Origin: Diprion similis
Taxonomy: Eukaryota > Arthropoda > Insecta > Hymenoptera > Diprionidae
NCBI RefSeq assembly: GCF_021155765.1
Contig: NC_060112.1
Location: 1,240,001 to 1,304,000 of the forward strand
DNA: 64,000 bases
Reading direction: 5' to 3'
The first letter of the stretch is position 1. Every line of letters starts with the position of its first letter. Shown here piece after piece: positions 15,795 to 28,910 of the stretch. Under the pieces are notes generated by a model. The model worked only from the letters and a program-made list of their open reading frames with translations. It did no database searches and was not told where the DNA came from. Made by a program: the position numbers and the translations under genes.

Positions 15795-16875
15795 TTACGA
15801 TCTTGGTGATTTCAATTGTAACAGCTCAGGGTCAAGCAAAGGATTCTCATCGTTCTCCAAAGGCTTGTTCATGTGATTCACTATGAGCGGAGATGGAGTC
15901 GCAGCATTTCCATATGGAGAGAATCCAGCCCATTCCATGCCGAGATAAATTGGAGGTGGACTACCCATCGGTGGTTCTAACAGCAGATGATCCTGTGGCT
16001 GCTGTTGCTGATGTTCTTGACAATCCGGAGACGTGATGTGGGAGGCCATGTGAGTAGCAGCCTTACACTGCTTCTCCTGCTTCCTCCACTTGGCTCGTCT
16101 GTTCTGAAACCAGACCTGCAAAGATTCAACGACCTCCAATTATATCTGCAATTACAGTTTCCAGGATTTCACAACTCGACAAAGTACGCTTACTTGAACT
16201 CTGGCCTCAGTCAGCTGGATTCGAAGAGCGAGCTCCTCTCTGAAGAACACGTCGGGGTAATGAGTCTTTTGGAAAGCTCTTTCGAGTTCTTCCAACTGAA
16301 AATTAGTAAACGTAGTGCGATATCTTCGCTGTTTTCGCTTTCCCATTCCAGCAACAGGCCTATCATCGCCTCCGGGACTTGGCGAGGAAAAGTCGTATGC
16401 TGAAAAGGAAACATCGACAGATTTCAAAGGTGAGATTACATGGGTATGTTCGAGTAATAAGTCGTAACTCATTTTCGTGAATAAGGAATGCTTATTTCAT
16501 TAGGAAATCTGTTTATGAGTGTTAAACAGATTACTGCTAACTCTATTTAAGAAAAGGGTACCCTGCCGCTTAATGCACTTAGCAATAATTTAATTGAACG
16601 CTTCCCCAAGAGCGTGGTACTTAATTAAATAAAACTACCATTCCCAGAGGGACGTGTGTCCACTTACTGAATTTTGCAGGGAAGCAAACGGAGGAGGATT
16701 GAGTGCCCATCAGTCCAGCTAGAGTGGCCGATTGCAGATCACCAGAATGTATATCGTCATTTGTACCATCAGCAGTGATGATAGAACCTGCTGAAACGAG
16801 AGGATCTCGAGGAGTCCCGACCAAAAATAACTGCCTGTTGTTATCTTCGACAGATTCTTCTTCCTTCAAATCCAT
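15795..16875 (-). CDS. Pph13: Paired-like Q50 homeodomain transcription factor, probably Pph13
   Basis: Exons on the minus strand: 16875-16668, 16399-16194, 16115-15795, total 244 aa. The homeodomain covers about residues 88-149 ([51 protein letters not shown]), with glutamine at homeodomain position 50. An intron falls between VQ and VW of helix 3, a common place in paired-class genes. The domain belongs to the aristaless/Arx group. The FFREELA stretch and absence of a recognisable C-terminal OAR motif point from memory to Pph13, which controls photoreceptor genes in flies; aristaless or Arx remain possible. The tail is rich in Q, P and H ([23 protein letters not shown]). Confidence 0.72.
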
Positions 16876-18286
16876 TTTTATCCAAGTCTTTTCGACGGTA
16901 TAATACCGATGAATTTATTAAAGTTAATTTGATTTGCAACTGACTTTTACTTTGCTGAGGCGATGCCCCAAGTAGAATAGGCTGTCGGTAATTGAATCAC
17001 CCTGAGTTGAGAACAACGTTTCAACCCCCCGCTCAAACAACTCTGGGGCTCTACCTTTCGTTTTCTCTTTTATTTTATTTTCTGTGTATATGTATATTTT
17101 TTTCCCACTACTTACTTACACCTGTGCAAGGTAGACTGAGCAGGAGATTGTATTTTCAACGGGAACTCCAAGGGGGGTAACGAAGCCCTACGTGTGCCCC
17201 GCATATCGCTTTGCTTCAGCTCTACGAATCAATAATACACAAGGCAAACAGACCGAAATGTATATCTGACTTTTACTTCAGTTTAAAGCATGTCAAGATA
17301 ATAAATTAATACTACCGCACAGATTAAACAGTTTCCCTGCATGCCAAGGGGCGATGATGAAGAATTGTTCATTTCACCACTCGCCAACCAGTGATTACCA
17401 TTTTAAAGAACCTTGCGGTAGAAACAAGCTCTCAATTGATTGAATATTTAAATATTTACATCGAAGAAAAGGCCAGCAATATTCTAAAAGACGCTATTGA
17501 ATGCTCTTGAGGAAATGTCTGAAGCTTTGATACAAGACTCACTCACTAAATGTTACTGTACTTACAGAAAAATTCTTTCATTGCGGGGTGAATTTTTGTT
17601 TCCTTGCAGTAAGCTATTAAAAACACATTTAAGAACAGCAATTGTACGTTATTGTTATAATACCGTTTATTACTCAGTGCAGTGTATCACAATGTATTTA
17701 CAAAAATATGCCAACAGAGTTTCCAGTAATTTGGTTATTTTTAAAAATGCTTTGTGCTTGGATAACTCATAGCTGGTGCTGCTGATAGTAAAGGCTTACA
17801 AGTACATACGTTTATATACAATTAATTAATAATTAAATATTATAAGTTGTAAATTAATAAATACAGAAGCATATTCAAATTTTATTACAGACAATAATGC
17901 TCTATTGTTTGTACTATTTTGAAATTTCATTCTATTCGCGTTTTTGTAAAAGAAGTTCAGATGAATAAAAAATCTTATGTTGTCAATGACATGGTTATTA
18001 TTTTCCCATTATTTTCATCGTTGTTTTTGTTGCTTGTATCAACAAAATTTTTGGTTTGGGTAAAAGCTCCTTTTAGAGAAAGTCCTGAGATCAACGTCAA
18101 TTCTTCTTGTTTTATCAAGGATTGCAGCTACCGTGATGAACATTCAATGCTAACTGCTACTAGGTTTTTTCAACAAGTAGCTCTACGTTCCCTGTTTTTG
18201 AGCTTCTTTCTGTATTCCTTGGTCCCAGAGTGGTTCAAATTTTCAAAGTAGAATTAAATGCTTTTTTGCATTTGCAATGCATTTTT
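16876..18286. other. Region between homeobox gene and PrBP
   Basis: It holds the upstream region of the homeobox gene and the 3' side of PrBP, both on the minus strand. Open frames at about 17500-17770 and 17920-18250 are plus-strand and show no domains or acceptable splice context; I regard them as chance. Confidence 0.4.
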
Positions 18287-19114
<828 letters not shown>

Positions 19115-20264
19115 TTTTCCAGATTCTCAGGCTCTTCTTTTCACAGAATTATACTGCAATTCACTAGGAAAAAAAATAATGACAGCTCGATGAAGAACTA
19201 TCGACCGTCCATAGCTCGCAGGACTCGTGAAACCTCGGAAGTCATCGTCCATAATCGGAAACTCGCCTTCGTGGACACGATGGAAATGGGGGCGCGTCCA
19301 GTTAAGGGTTGCAATGGTTGCAAATGGTCGCGGAGTAGCTGAAAGCCGCAGAGAGTCGTGTGATATGTTGCCATTTTTCAAGATTGAGAATTGGCGCAGG
19401 ACTAGAGATCAATGCGCGGGATCTTGGGTCCAAACAAAAGAGGAAGATATTTTTACCTGGGGCCAGAACAAGTTCGTAAGTAGTATTTTTGCTTGGTTTT
19501 TTTATTTTCTTACAATCAGAAACAGCCTACGAGGTATGAATTTCAATACAACGGCAATGAATAACTTTCATTTGCTTGGCTTCACATCCGATGTATTTTT
19601 CCGAACTGATCAGCTTCGTCTTTGCTTCGCTACCACAACGGCGACGGTGATTGCAACTTCAACAACTGCAGCCTTTGCTAAAAAGCGTTTAAAAAGTGCT
19701 TCCAATGAAGTCATTTCAAATTTAGTGGCAGATTGCTCCACACCAACTGGCAAGCGTGCAAAAACGGCAACATCGCACGCGACTCTCTGCGACTTTCAGC
19801 TAATCCGCGACCATTTGCAACCGTTGCAACCCTTAACTAGACCCGCCCTAGAGTACAGTCCCCATGCTCACCTCGTTCGAATCTGTAGTATGCAATTATC
19901 TCTATATGAGTATGCAAGTTGCGCGCGCGCATGTAATTTGGGTTGCCTAGGGTGAGGCGCGCGCTCTTTTAGCGAAAAAGCAGGGCTGAGAATTGCAGAG
20001 ATGCCGCCGCGGCCGCCGCTATGTCGACCCTGATGAATTGGCCCGTAATTTTTCGCGCTTGTCAGTCGAGATATACCGCAGTGATTACGTATTCGTCGGA
20101 ATTTTGAAACGCGGGTCGTAATTGCCGAGAGACCTACAGATTCTACGATGTTGACGTCGAGCACGCGCCTGGATCGTTTTAATACAATGTTAAGATTAAA
20201 AATCTCTGCTTAAAGTGAGTAAGAAATTGGGGAAGGAAACGAGAGGACGGGCATTCGAGACGTG
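19115..20264. other. Divergent upstream region of PrBP and RNF207
   Basis: About 1.15 kb between the divergent start codons. It contains the large inverted repeat listed separately. A plus-strand frame of about 240 codons (19227-19955) is open through both arms but begins at GTG and shows no recognised domain. The part at 19.9-20.2 kb is GC-richer than its surroundings (GCGCGCGCG near 19920; GCCGCCGCGGCCGCCGC near 20005) and probably holds the RNF207 promoter. Confidence 0.45.
19291..19849. repeat. Inverted repeat, ~88-bp arms, ~90% identical
   Basis: Left arm 19291-19378 and right arm 19760-19849 are reverse complements with roughly nine mismatches in 88, separated by about 380 nt. The arms include the double GTTGCAA motif (at 19308 and 19317 in the left arm) and the word AGTTAAGGG. 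No terminal motif or target-site duplication identifies a transposon. Confidence 0.7.
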
Positions 20265-23200
20265 ATGGCAAACACGGGGAGCCTTGCTGCGGATGGAGAC
20301 GCCGACGGGCCGTTGGTCTGCGGTGTCTGTCACAATTATTACAACGAGCCCTGTCTGCTGTCATGCTTTCACAGCTTCTGCACCCAATGTCTGAGGGGGC
20401 CGCATCCCGACAGCAAAGTCTCATGCCCTATTTGCGGGTACACATTTCCATTTGATCTAACGTATTATACCTATGTATATGTATACGCATTGATTTATAT
20501 TGCATCATTTAGAACCGCTCCCACTCGTACACGTTCTACATACGTCAATATGGTTACGTCCTTACCATTATTTATACTCCCAACTTCCATCCATCAAACT
20601 CTTTGAGGATTTTTAAGAATAATTGTATTCCGAATTTATGGGATGCCTGTGACTACTACCTGAAAACGGAACCTCACATTTCTCTTTACCCATACAGACC
20701 AACCTTGCGGTTGACGACCTTTCACCTTTCTTTATTGTTTTCAAAACGTCAATATTCTCACCCCAACGTTGCAGCAATTAACTGGTACACGATGGCAATT
20801 TTGTTATTATTATTATTATTCCTATTATCATTATTTTTTTTTAACATAAAGTTTTATGAATAACCCATTATTTTACCATATAGAATATAACAGTACAATT
20901 AGAAAAATTCATCCTAGTTCATTTTTCAACATTATGGGGATGAATTTTTAATATGATTATGCATGTAAGTAATTGAATGGCGAGGGCTATAACCATGGAT
21001 TCATTTGTTGTTCTGTTAGCGTCTGATACGTATTTCTGCATAATTATTACAGACAAGTAACCCAGCTGAACGAAGGGGCACAGTTTCCTCCACCAGACCA
21101 TCTGATGCGTCAGCTGGTTGAGCTGGCAAATTCAGAAAATCCACCATGCGCCAACTGCGATAAGCGTGATAAAACTACAATGTTCTTTTGTACAACCTGC
21201 GGTTTGTATAACCAATTTCTCGTAACAAACAATTTCAACCTACTGATCTATTTTGGCAATTGATGCGTTATTAGTAGAAAGTAATCTTTCTGATAAGTGT
21301 ATATTTTAATGAAATAAATTCACCAAATAGGTCAGGCCTTGTGCAACCACTGCAGGGAACACACTCATCGCGCAAAGATGTTTTCGAGTCACGATGTCGT
21401 CCATATGAGTAAATGTGCCAAAGATACTCAGAGGAAATGTGCCACACATGGAGAACAATACATAATGTATAGTCAGAGCGCCAAGTGCATGTTATGCGCG
21501 ACATGTTTTCGGGACACACCGGCCGATGCAAGGCTCCACTGCGTCGACATAGATGGAGCATGGCAGCAGGCTTCGAAGAAAATGGAACGTGCAGCAAATT
21601 CCATTTGTGAATTGCAGGCTGGTGTACGCGATGGACTCAGAGCTCTGAAGTCTCAGTTGGACGAGCTAAGACACAGCTTGGAGACAGAAAAAAGATCCTT
21701 GAACTCTTACTGCCAGGGTATGCAAGAGGCGGTAGCAAAGACACACTCATCTGTTCTCTCCGAGATTCAGAGACAGTTTGAGACAAAAGAGCGATCCGTC
21801 AGGGCGCAGCTGCTTTCCTTGGGTGGTGCTCTTCCTGTACTTCAAACACACCTCATGCTCTGCACCTCATTCACCAGCAGTGCTACCAAGTATCAATTCC
21901 TTGAACTCGCTCACTCGATGCTTGAAAGACTTGGCCGAGTCGCTCAGCTCGGCCATCCTACTCGTCCTCCTCTACTTGCTGGACATTTGAAGACAAATTA
22001 TCGTGCAGAGTTCGCTCGTGTTCTTCATCCATATGTCGGCTCGGTTCCGAATACCAAGGATTCAGTCTACGAACAAACCCATTCCGTCACTCCTGCCGAG
22101 TCTCAACATGCGCAGGTAACTGCCGGTTCTTCCCCCCTTTGAGAGTTCCGCAATCGAATATTGATTTTTTTCAGGGCAACAAAAGTCTGCAAAGGCCTCA
22201 AACGAAAGGAAGCGGTGACACTGGGCCGTTTTCCAATCATTGCCGCAGCTTTGACTCCCAGTTGAAAGAGCTTAGCCAGCAGTTAGTCGCTGTTAAGGAA
22301 CGTCTGAGTGAATTACATCGTGACGTGGCTCTGCTTAGACGAGCGAACACTCCACCCTTAGGTACACGCTATGACCACGTAGCTAGAGACTGTCGCTTAC
22401 TGGAACAGCAGCTGGAATCACATCAGCTTGAGCTTGAGCGGCTAAGAAATGTTTTCGATGCTCTATGGGAAGAGCAGCTTTGCAGAATTCATATAGAAAA
22501 AGAGATCTTCCATTCGCAGGTAAGGCCTCGTAATTCCTATTTGAAACAGCAAAGTACCATCTATTTACAATGGTAAAAAATTATTTTCTCTTCAGATGAA
22601 CGACATTCTGACACTAAAAAGTGAGGTGAAACAGCTTTCCACACTCGCTCAGCAGCTGGAGCCCTTTGTTAAGTCATTCTCAGCTGGTATGAGTGCAGGA
22701 GAAGCGAGTATCGCTGCCTCCGAAGCAGCTGGTCACCAACACCTTCAAGTTTTGCTTGATCATCTCGCCCGTCTCCAATTACAAGAGCCACCTCAGTCTC
22801 AGCAGGCTACGCACACTAAAGACTGTCGCCATCCGCGAAACAATTCAACCAGTGCTGACAATGCACTCTACATGAAAGGTGAGTACATAGAATGTTAACT
22901 TTCTCATTCCTTTGAATGAATTTTTTATGAAAATCCGAATGTCTTCACAGAAGGAAAAGAGATACCGACACGCTGCCGTACTCCATCTGGAGGTGTTGGT
23001 GCTGTGCTGGATTCAAGTGGAAACATTGTGGTTTATGGGAATGCAAAATCATCGGACTCAAAACGCGGAGTACTGAGTCAGCTTATAGAGAAAGCAAGGA
23101 CTAAGGAAGATCGGAAAAAGTCGCCCGGACGAGAAGACGGTGGAAGAGATCGAAGTCAGACCCGTCGATCTCGAAAATCTCCCGACAATTCAAAGCCAAA

Positions 23201-23927
23201 AACACCACCGGGACATTCCTCAGGAAGTAAAGTTCGCTCGTTATATCGTTCCCTGAAAGGAGGCGGAGGCGGAGATTCATCTGCGGAAATGGTCGACCAG
23301 GTTGTCAGCTCTGCGGAGAGCCAACAGCAACAACAGTTGCAGACAGCTGCCGCAGAGGAGAGCGAATATCAAAGAATATCGGAGGCCTCGACCGTCGGAG
23401 AGGTGAAAAAACGCGTACAGGCGCAGGTCCATGCTGTCCCTGCGGAAGAAATCGCAATACCGCGTAACAAGGGTGTGAAAATATACCCAGCTAGCGACTC
23501 CGAAGACGTTTTCTACGCGACAGGGGAGAAAAGCGGAAGCGAGGCGAGAAGACGGCGCAGAGCGAGTTGCGACAGTTTAAGCACAACCGGATCGGCAAAC
23601 AGTAGACGATCTAGCATAGGAGAAGGTACCACAGGTCAAACCGGGCCGGATGATAGGAAAACTTTGGTTTTATTAATCGGTCCTTCGCCCGCTCCTTCAA
23701 CCCTGGTGCAGAAGCAGCGATCCTGGGAAACGTTTCCGAGACCCAAGAGCAAGCGGGGAGGAAATGAAAGTAAGCCTGAGATTGGTCAACTGAAGAAAGC
23801 AGATAGCTTTGAAGGACACGAGGAAGCTGTCCGCACGCTAGTCGCCGCTGTTCAAGAGACCCGATCACAGCTGCGGCATCATCAACATCATCATCACCGC
23901 CATCATCGGAAGAGCAAAACTAATTAG
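20265..23927 (+). CDS. RNF207: RNF207-like RING and B-box protein
   Basis: Exons 20265-20437, 21053-21201, 21331-22115, 22175-22519, 22596-22878, 22951-23927 join in phase to 903 aa. The RING finger is at about residues 19-57 (CGVCHNYYNEPCLLSCFHSF, then CTQCLRG and CPICG); the B-box follows at about 95-145 (PPCANCDKRDKT, CTTCGQALCNHCREHTHRA). After it come CATHGEQYIMYS and CVDID, as in RNF207, then long coiled-coil stretches (HRDVALLRRANTPP, LEQQLESHQLELERLRN). The vertebrate RNF207 acts on cardiac potassium channels; the insect role is not known to me. The last exon encodes a basic, serine-rich, low-complexity tail with a histidine-rich end (residues about 885-897) not shared with human. The start ATG follows an in-frame GTG; I chose the ATG. 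Confidence 0.88.
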
Positions 23928-25480
23928 AGAAACCTCTTCTAAGGGACACGTATATAAGTATCGAAGATTTGTTCTAGCATTATCTTGACCTCTGTAGAAA
24001 CATAAACAGCGGCATAGAGGCTTCGAGATAGAAACGCAGAAAACATTATGATCGCATTGTTAATAATTTTGACCTGACTATCGACCGTTGGTGTCAGGCA
24101 TTTTTTTTACGAACTTTATCAGCCAAAACTGCGTTGATTATTACTTATACCAAAGTTTTTCTATTATAATCGTATTATGCGTTGGAAGCGCAATTCTCGG
24201 CGTTCGAATAACTCGAGAATTGGATTCATTTCTGATAGACTTAATGATAGATTATAAAATGGAAATTAATATACTATCTCTGTAAGGTTACACCAATAAT
24301 TGAAAGGCATTAGGTGTTATGAAGCAAGATTTGTACTGTTGAATTTTTGCGGTAATTAGAGAGTAAATGGGTTGAAAATTCAAAAGTTTTTTTTACCGTT
24401 ATGGCAATCGGTATATTTGAAATAGTTGATCTTTATTACGACTGATGTTTATAAGTGAAACACAGCTTGGACGAACTAATAATAATTAGGAATTTTATTG
24501 ATAATAAATAAGTACGAGCAGTTAAATCCTGCGCAAAGTGATTCCAATTAGAACTAACTAATTATAATGAGGTACTTAGCTCTACATAATCAAATATCAC
24601 TTCTGATCTGTATCCCGGAGAACATATACGTGTGTACTCTGTATGTATGCGTATGGCATACGTATGTCCTCGACGTATAGTATACGTCTCATCGCCATAT
24701 GAGAAATGGTAGATATACGAGAAAAATAGAAAACTAAAAATAAAGTAAAACGTAATTCAATTGACATTGTTTAAAATCGAATTACGGAACATTCGACGAA
24801 TCTAAAAATTAAGCTTTTTGCCAGTATAGTTGACAGATTTGAAATCAATACTATTCGAATTGCACTCATCTTGTCAACAGTTGATCCTGGAACAGATTTC
24901 AGCTAAATTGAAATTCGTGCTTGCAAAAATCCAGCGCCCCATGATAAGCCCATTGTTTAAAATTTCTTCGATCATTCAAAAACAATCTAATGATAGTATA
25001 GTACAGCGACGTGATTGCGCGACACGCTCCTCTACAAATAGTTTTCGAACATCAACTTCTTATGATATAATGTAACGAAAATTATGCATGTCAACCGTTT
25101 TATTATGTACAACAATAATACCAGTTAGCTAATAATTGCACAGTCAGGATGGTCAGGTAATTGATATTATAAAATAAATCTAGCTAGTATAAAGAACACT
25201 GCCAGCCGAGGTATATTACGAATTTAATCGAAGATATTAATATTACGGGGATGCCTAATTTGAAAAAAAGTATAAAGTATTCGTATTGCCAAAGCTAACG
25301 CGCACTGCACTACACAATTGTCGTTATTCGTTAATGTTATCAGAACGAAATGATACACACTTAAGGTTGTCAAATTGATATAGATACTGTAAACTGATAT
25401 TATTGTAACGAATTATTGTGATTGGTAGGTAGCAATGATGATTAATAACGTTATCAAAGAAAAAATGAGCGAGTGTGTAT

Positions 25481-25511
25481 GCGTGTGTGTGTGTGTGAGA
25501 GAGAGAGAGAG
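25481..25511. repeat. GT/GA compound microsatellite
   Basis: A run of GT dinucleotides passes directly into a run of GA dinucleotides, about 30 bp in total. Confidence 0.85.
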
Positions 25512-26249
25512 ATTATGTGGGTGTATAATTCAAACGAATGCTGTCTTATTATTACAATAGAATAAAGGTGTACTATTGTATTGTAAGCGCGTCAAGGAAT
25601 CAAAAAGTTTGAAACTGTATGGACGTTATTAATATTATACGATAAAATATAAAATATACGTTTAAGTATATATAAAAGAAATGTCATACCGCCGATATAT
25701 TAAACTAAAATATACCATTGAACGAATACACAAGAATCGTTGTATTTATTTTATCCCAACCGCGAACAATCAGTATCCGTGACTTTGTCTGGGGTTCCGA
25801 TTTTTTCTAAAAGAGAAATGCGACCACATTAGTCCGAATGTACATCTTTATTTAAAGAAATACAGTTGACATCATTATATTTATTTATTTGTTCATTTAT
25901 ATATAATATGTCGTTTAGGTGTATACCATATTTTATTTTACTCTTCCTAGCCTGTGCAGCGTGTATGCGCATATTTAGGTATGTGTGTGTATGTGTAAAT
26001 ATCTCCTATTGCTAATATCGTGTCCTTTATAAAAACAATATCAATTGCAGTATAACGAGGTAATTTAAATTTAATTTTCTCTGTGCCACCGATCAAACGA
26101 CGAATGATCAATGTATAGTAGCAAAACATCGAGCAGCCGCGTGTATTCTGATTAGTATCTTACCTTCGGTTTATTATTTTTATAGAATTTGCGCTAGTCA
26201 TACGTTATAATTAAACACTTCAGCGTATATTACCAATATTATCATAACC

Positions 26250-26280
<31 letters not shown>

Positions 26281-26296
26281 TAATCATAATCATAAT
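26250..26296. repeat. AAT trinucleotide microsatellite
   Basis: About eight to nine tandem AAT units followed by imperfect AATCAT units. Confidence 0.85.
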
Positions 26297-28910
26297 AAAT
26301 TCCTTACAATTAATATTGTTAATTATCTTATTAGTTAACACACAATCAGTAATGGGAGGGAATTTTAGTCGGCCTATGATAATATTCGAACACGGCCTAC
26401 CTATTCGGTGATTATTCATAATATTATTAGTTTTAATATTTAATTATCATATTTTTATGTTTACGTATTCGTGTATGCATGTGTTTACGTGTTTGTGTTA
26501 GATGCCTGCATGGCGTGTCTTTTCTTCCATGCGATGTCTCATGTATGTATGTATGAATATTCATTTACATATACGTATATATATAATATGTATACGTATA
26601 CATATACATGTATAATAATACAATATATTATTAGCTCCCTACAAAATACAATAATACATACAAATTCATATTTTTTATTTTTATTTTCATTTTTTTTTTT
26701 TTGTTATTTTTGTTATCTGCAAATAGCTTAGATATATTTATAATGTATAATATATATAATATATTTATATATGTATGTATGTGTATATTATAGTGTCTAG
26801 TTGGTTTGTTTCTCTGTTGTTAATCATAGTTAGTTAGTTATTCATTAAGTACATCCTTATAGGTGCTTAGGGGACACCTATCTAGCAAGTAGTAAGTAAG
26901 TAGTTAATTAATTTATTGTATCGAATTCTCGTCAGCTGCAAAACTATCGACAAACGTGAATTTTACGAGGATACGAGACACCAGAGGCGGAATAAACTGT
27001 AATTCTGATTCACTTTACATCAAATTGCTTCAGACAATAGTTTCATTATATTGAAGGCGCAGTTCATTTTTGCGTTTTCTTTCAATGATTTCTGGCTTTG
27101 TTTCGGAGATCTTAGATGTAGCGCTGCACAATTCGTTATGCAATGTGTATGAGAAGAAAAAGAGAAAAACAAACACTGGTTGACAGTTATTAATAGGTTG
27201 TTAATAATAGTAATTTCTTGATCGAGCTGCCGTAAATCACATAACTTGATGAAAAGAAAAAGTCTTTTTCAATGAAGTTAATAATAATTTTAAAAAAATA
27301 CTGAACGAACGCATGAATAAGTATAAGACGGAGCTTCTTTTTTGAAATATTTTCTCGATTTTTAACGGTCATGGTATTTAAAAATTATGGGAATGAATTA
27401 ATAAATGTTTGCTACATGGGAGATCTCGTAACGAAGATTCCTTTCTCCTAGCAGCTGATACAACAGGCTGCTGCTTTTGTTGCCATTCTCGTATAAAAAT
27501 GATATGATATGCACGTTGGAAAAATAAATTGTATCAATAGTTTCTATGAATATAGATAATAGATTTTCCATACCAAGTATCCGCTTGACTTGGACACATT
27601 ATATAGGATATTTGACGCGCTTGTTAATGCAGCAACGTCTATGGATCAGCACGTTTAGTCGTGTTTAGTATCTTGTAACTAAAAACTAAGAGATTGAAAG
27701 TTAATAGTCAAAAAGAAACAGGATTGAGATAAATTCTTATACCTTGGAAATCAAAAGTAGAAAAAAAATCTAAAATGCAAAAATCAGGCAAGCGTTAAGA
27801 CGCCACAGTGACTGAAAGTGCTGTTAAACAAAAAGAGCAACAAACGATTGTTCGTTTAAAAATTCTTCCCGTCACTATTCATGCGGTAATACTAGAAACA
27901 AAGGATACGTCGATGACGATAGTAGTAAAACGTTATACAAAAGCGTCAAAGTTAAAGGTATAAAACCAAAGATAGATAAAAAAAAAATTATCTAAATTTC
28001 AAGAAGCTTCCTATCCCGACTACTAATTACCATCAATTAATAAAATAAATCGTCTATTTTTAAATGCGTGTTTATACCCAATAAGCTGGGTATCGATTGC
28101 GTGTGTGTTAATTAATGCGCGACGGCGCTGTGTTGCAGGTATACTAAGAGTTAGTAAAATCAGCTCTCCCAAAGAGGCTCTCGCGTATTTCAAAAAGTGT
28201 AAAAGGAGTACCTGCGACGAATGAAAACTCGGTTAAACAATTCGAGACAAATACACGCCGGTAAATGCTACCTAGCGGGACGGACATCTGTCGCGTATGT
28301 GGAAATACGCGTCTTCAACGATTCTTTTAAAATTCAAAGAGCGACCAGCCAGTCGACTCCCAAACCGACATTTAACATTCCAATAAATCAATTCAATTAT
28401 GCGAACTTTGCTTTTGATCATCAATTACGATCATACCCTGTAGGAACTGTGCGTGTGTAAAAATCTCACGGATTTTAATACATGTGTCGGAGATTCTATT
28501 CTGACGGGCATCAATTTTTGTTTTCTGCTCTTCTGTGACGATAGCGTGTACAACAATTTCCTGATTACCCGTGCAATAATTTACCCCTAAAAAAATTATA
28601 AAGACATCACCGCGCCCGAATTGATCGTGACTATCAGAGGAATCAATGTTTCGGGCTAATGATCAGAGACTGACGTTTACTGCAAGTATTTGCAACAATT
28701 CGATGTAAGAAAACATAAATAAGAAAAAGGGTTAGCATATCGACGATCAATAGAGCAAAACAAAAAGAACAATAATAGAATGGTAAATTCTCTGCGTCTC
28801 CAGGACACAAAAAATTCGGTAACAAAGTTAAAAAACGACCGTAATCTCAGTCAGCAACGTACTCCTCTTAACGAAGGTAAAACAGCGAGACAGAAATGGA
28901 AAGCAAAGAA

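Larger units (their letters stand above)
23928..28910. other. 5-kb AT-rich stretch between RNF207 and calsyntenin
   Basis: This convergent interval has no convincing coding exon on either strand. It holds many simple repeats: a GT/GA block near 25480-25511, an AAT block near 26250-26300, TA-rich and ATGT-rich runs at about 25960-26000 and 26560-26780. AATAAA motifs are frequent, for example at about 25560. It is likely to be the long 3' UTRs of both genes plus spacer; the small open frames (for example 28221-28460) show no domains. Confidence 0.5.

Noticed and set aside
17497-18251. Two plus-strand open frames downstream of PrBP
   Set aside because: Low-complexity, no family similarity and no consistent splice partners; likely 3' UTR of the minus-strand gene.
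19227-19955. Plus-strand open frame of about 240 codons through the inverted repeat
   Set aside because: It begins at GTG, has no recognised domain and is partly composed of the repeat arms. A fragment (DIFTWGQNKF before a GTAAGT) faintly recalls RCC1 repeats, but no other repeats follow.
28221-28460. Open frame of 79 codons before the calsyntenin 3' end
   Set aside because: No recognisable domain, and it lies in the AT-rich convergent interval.
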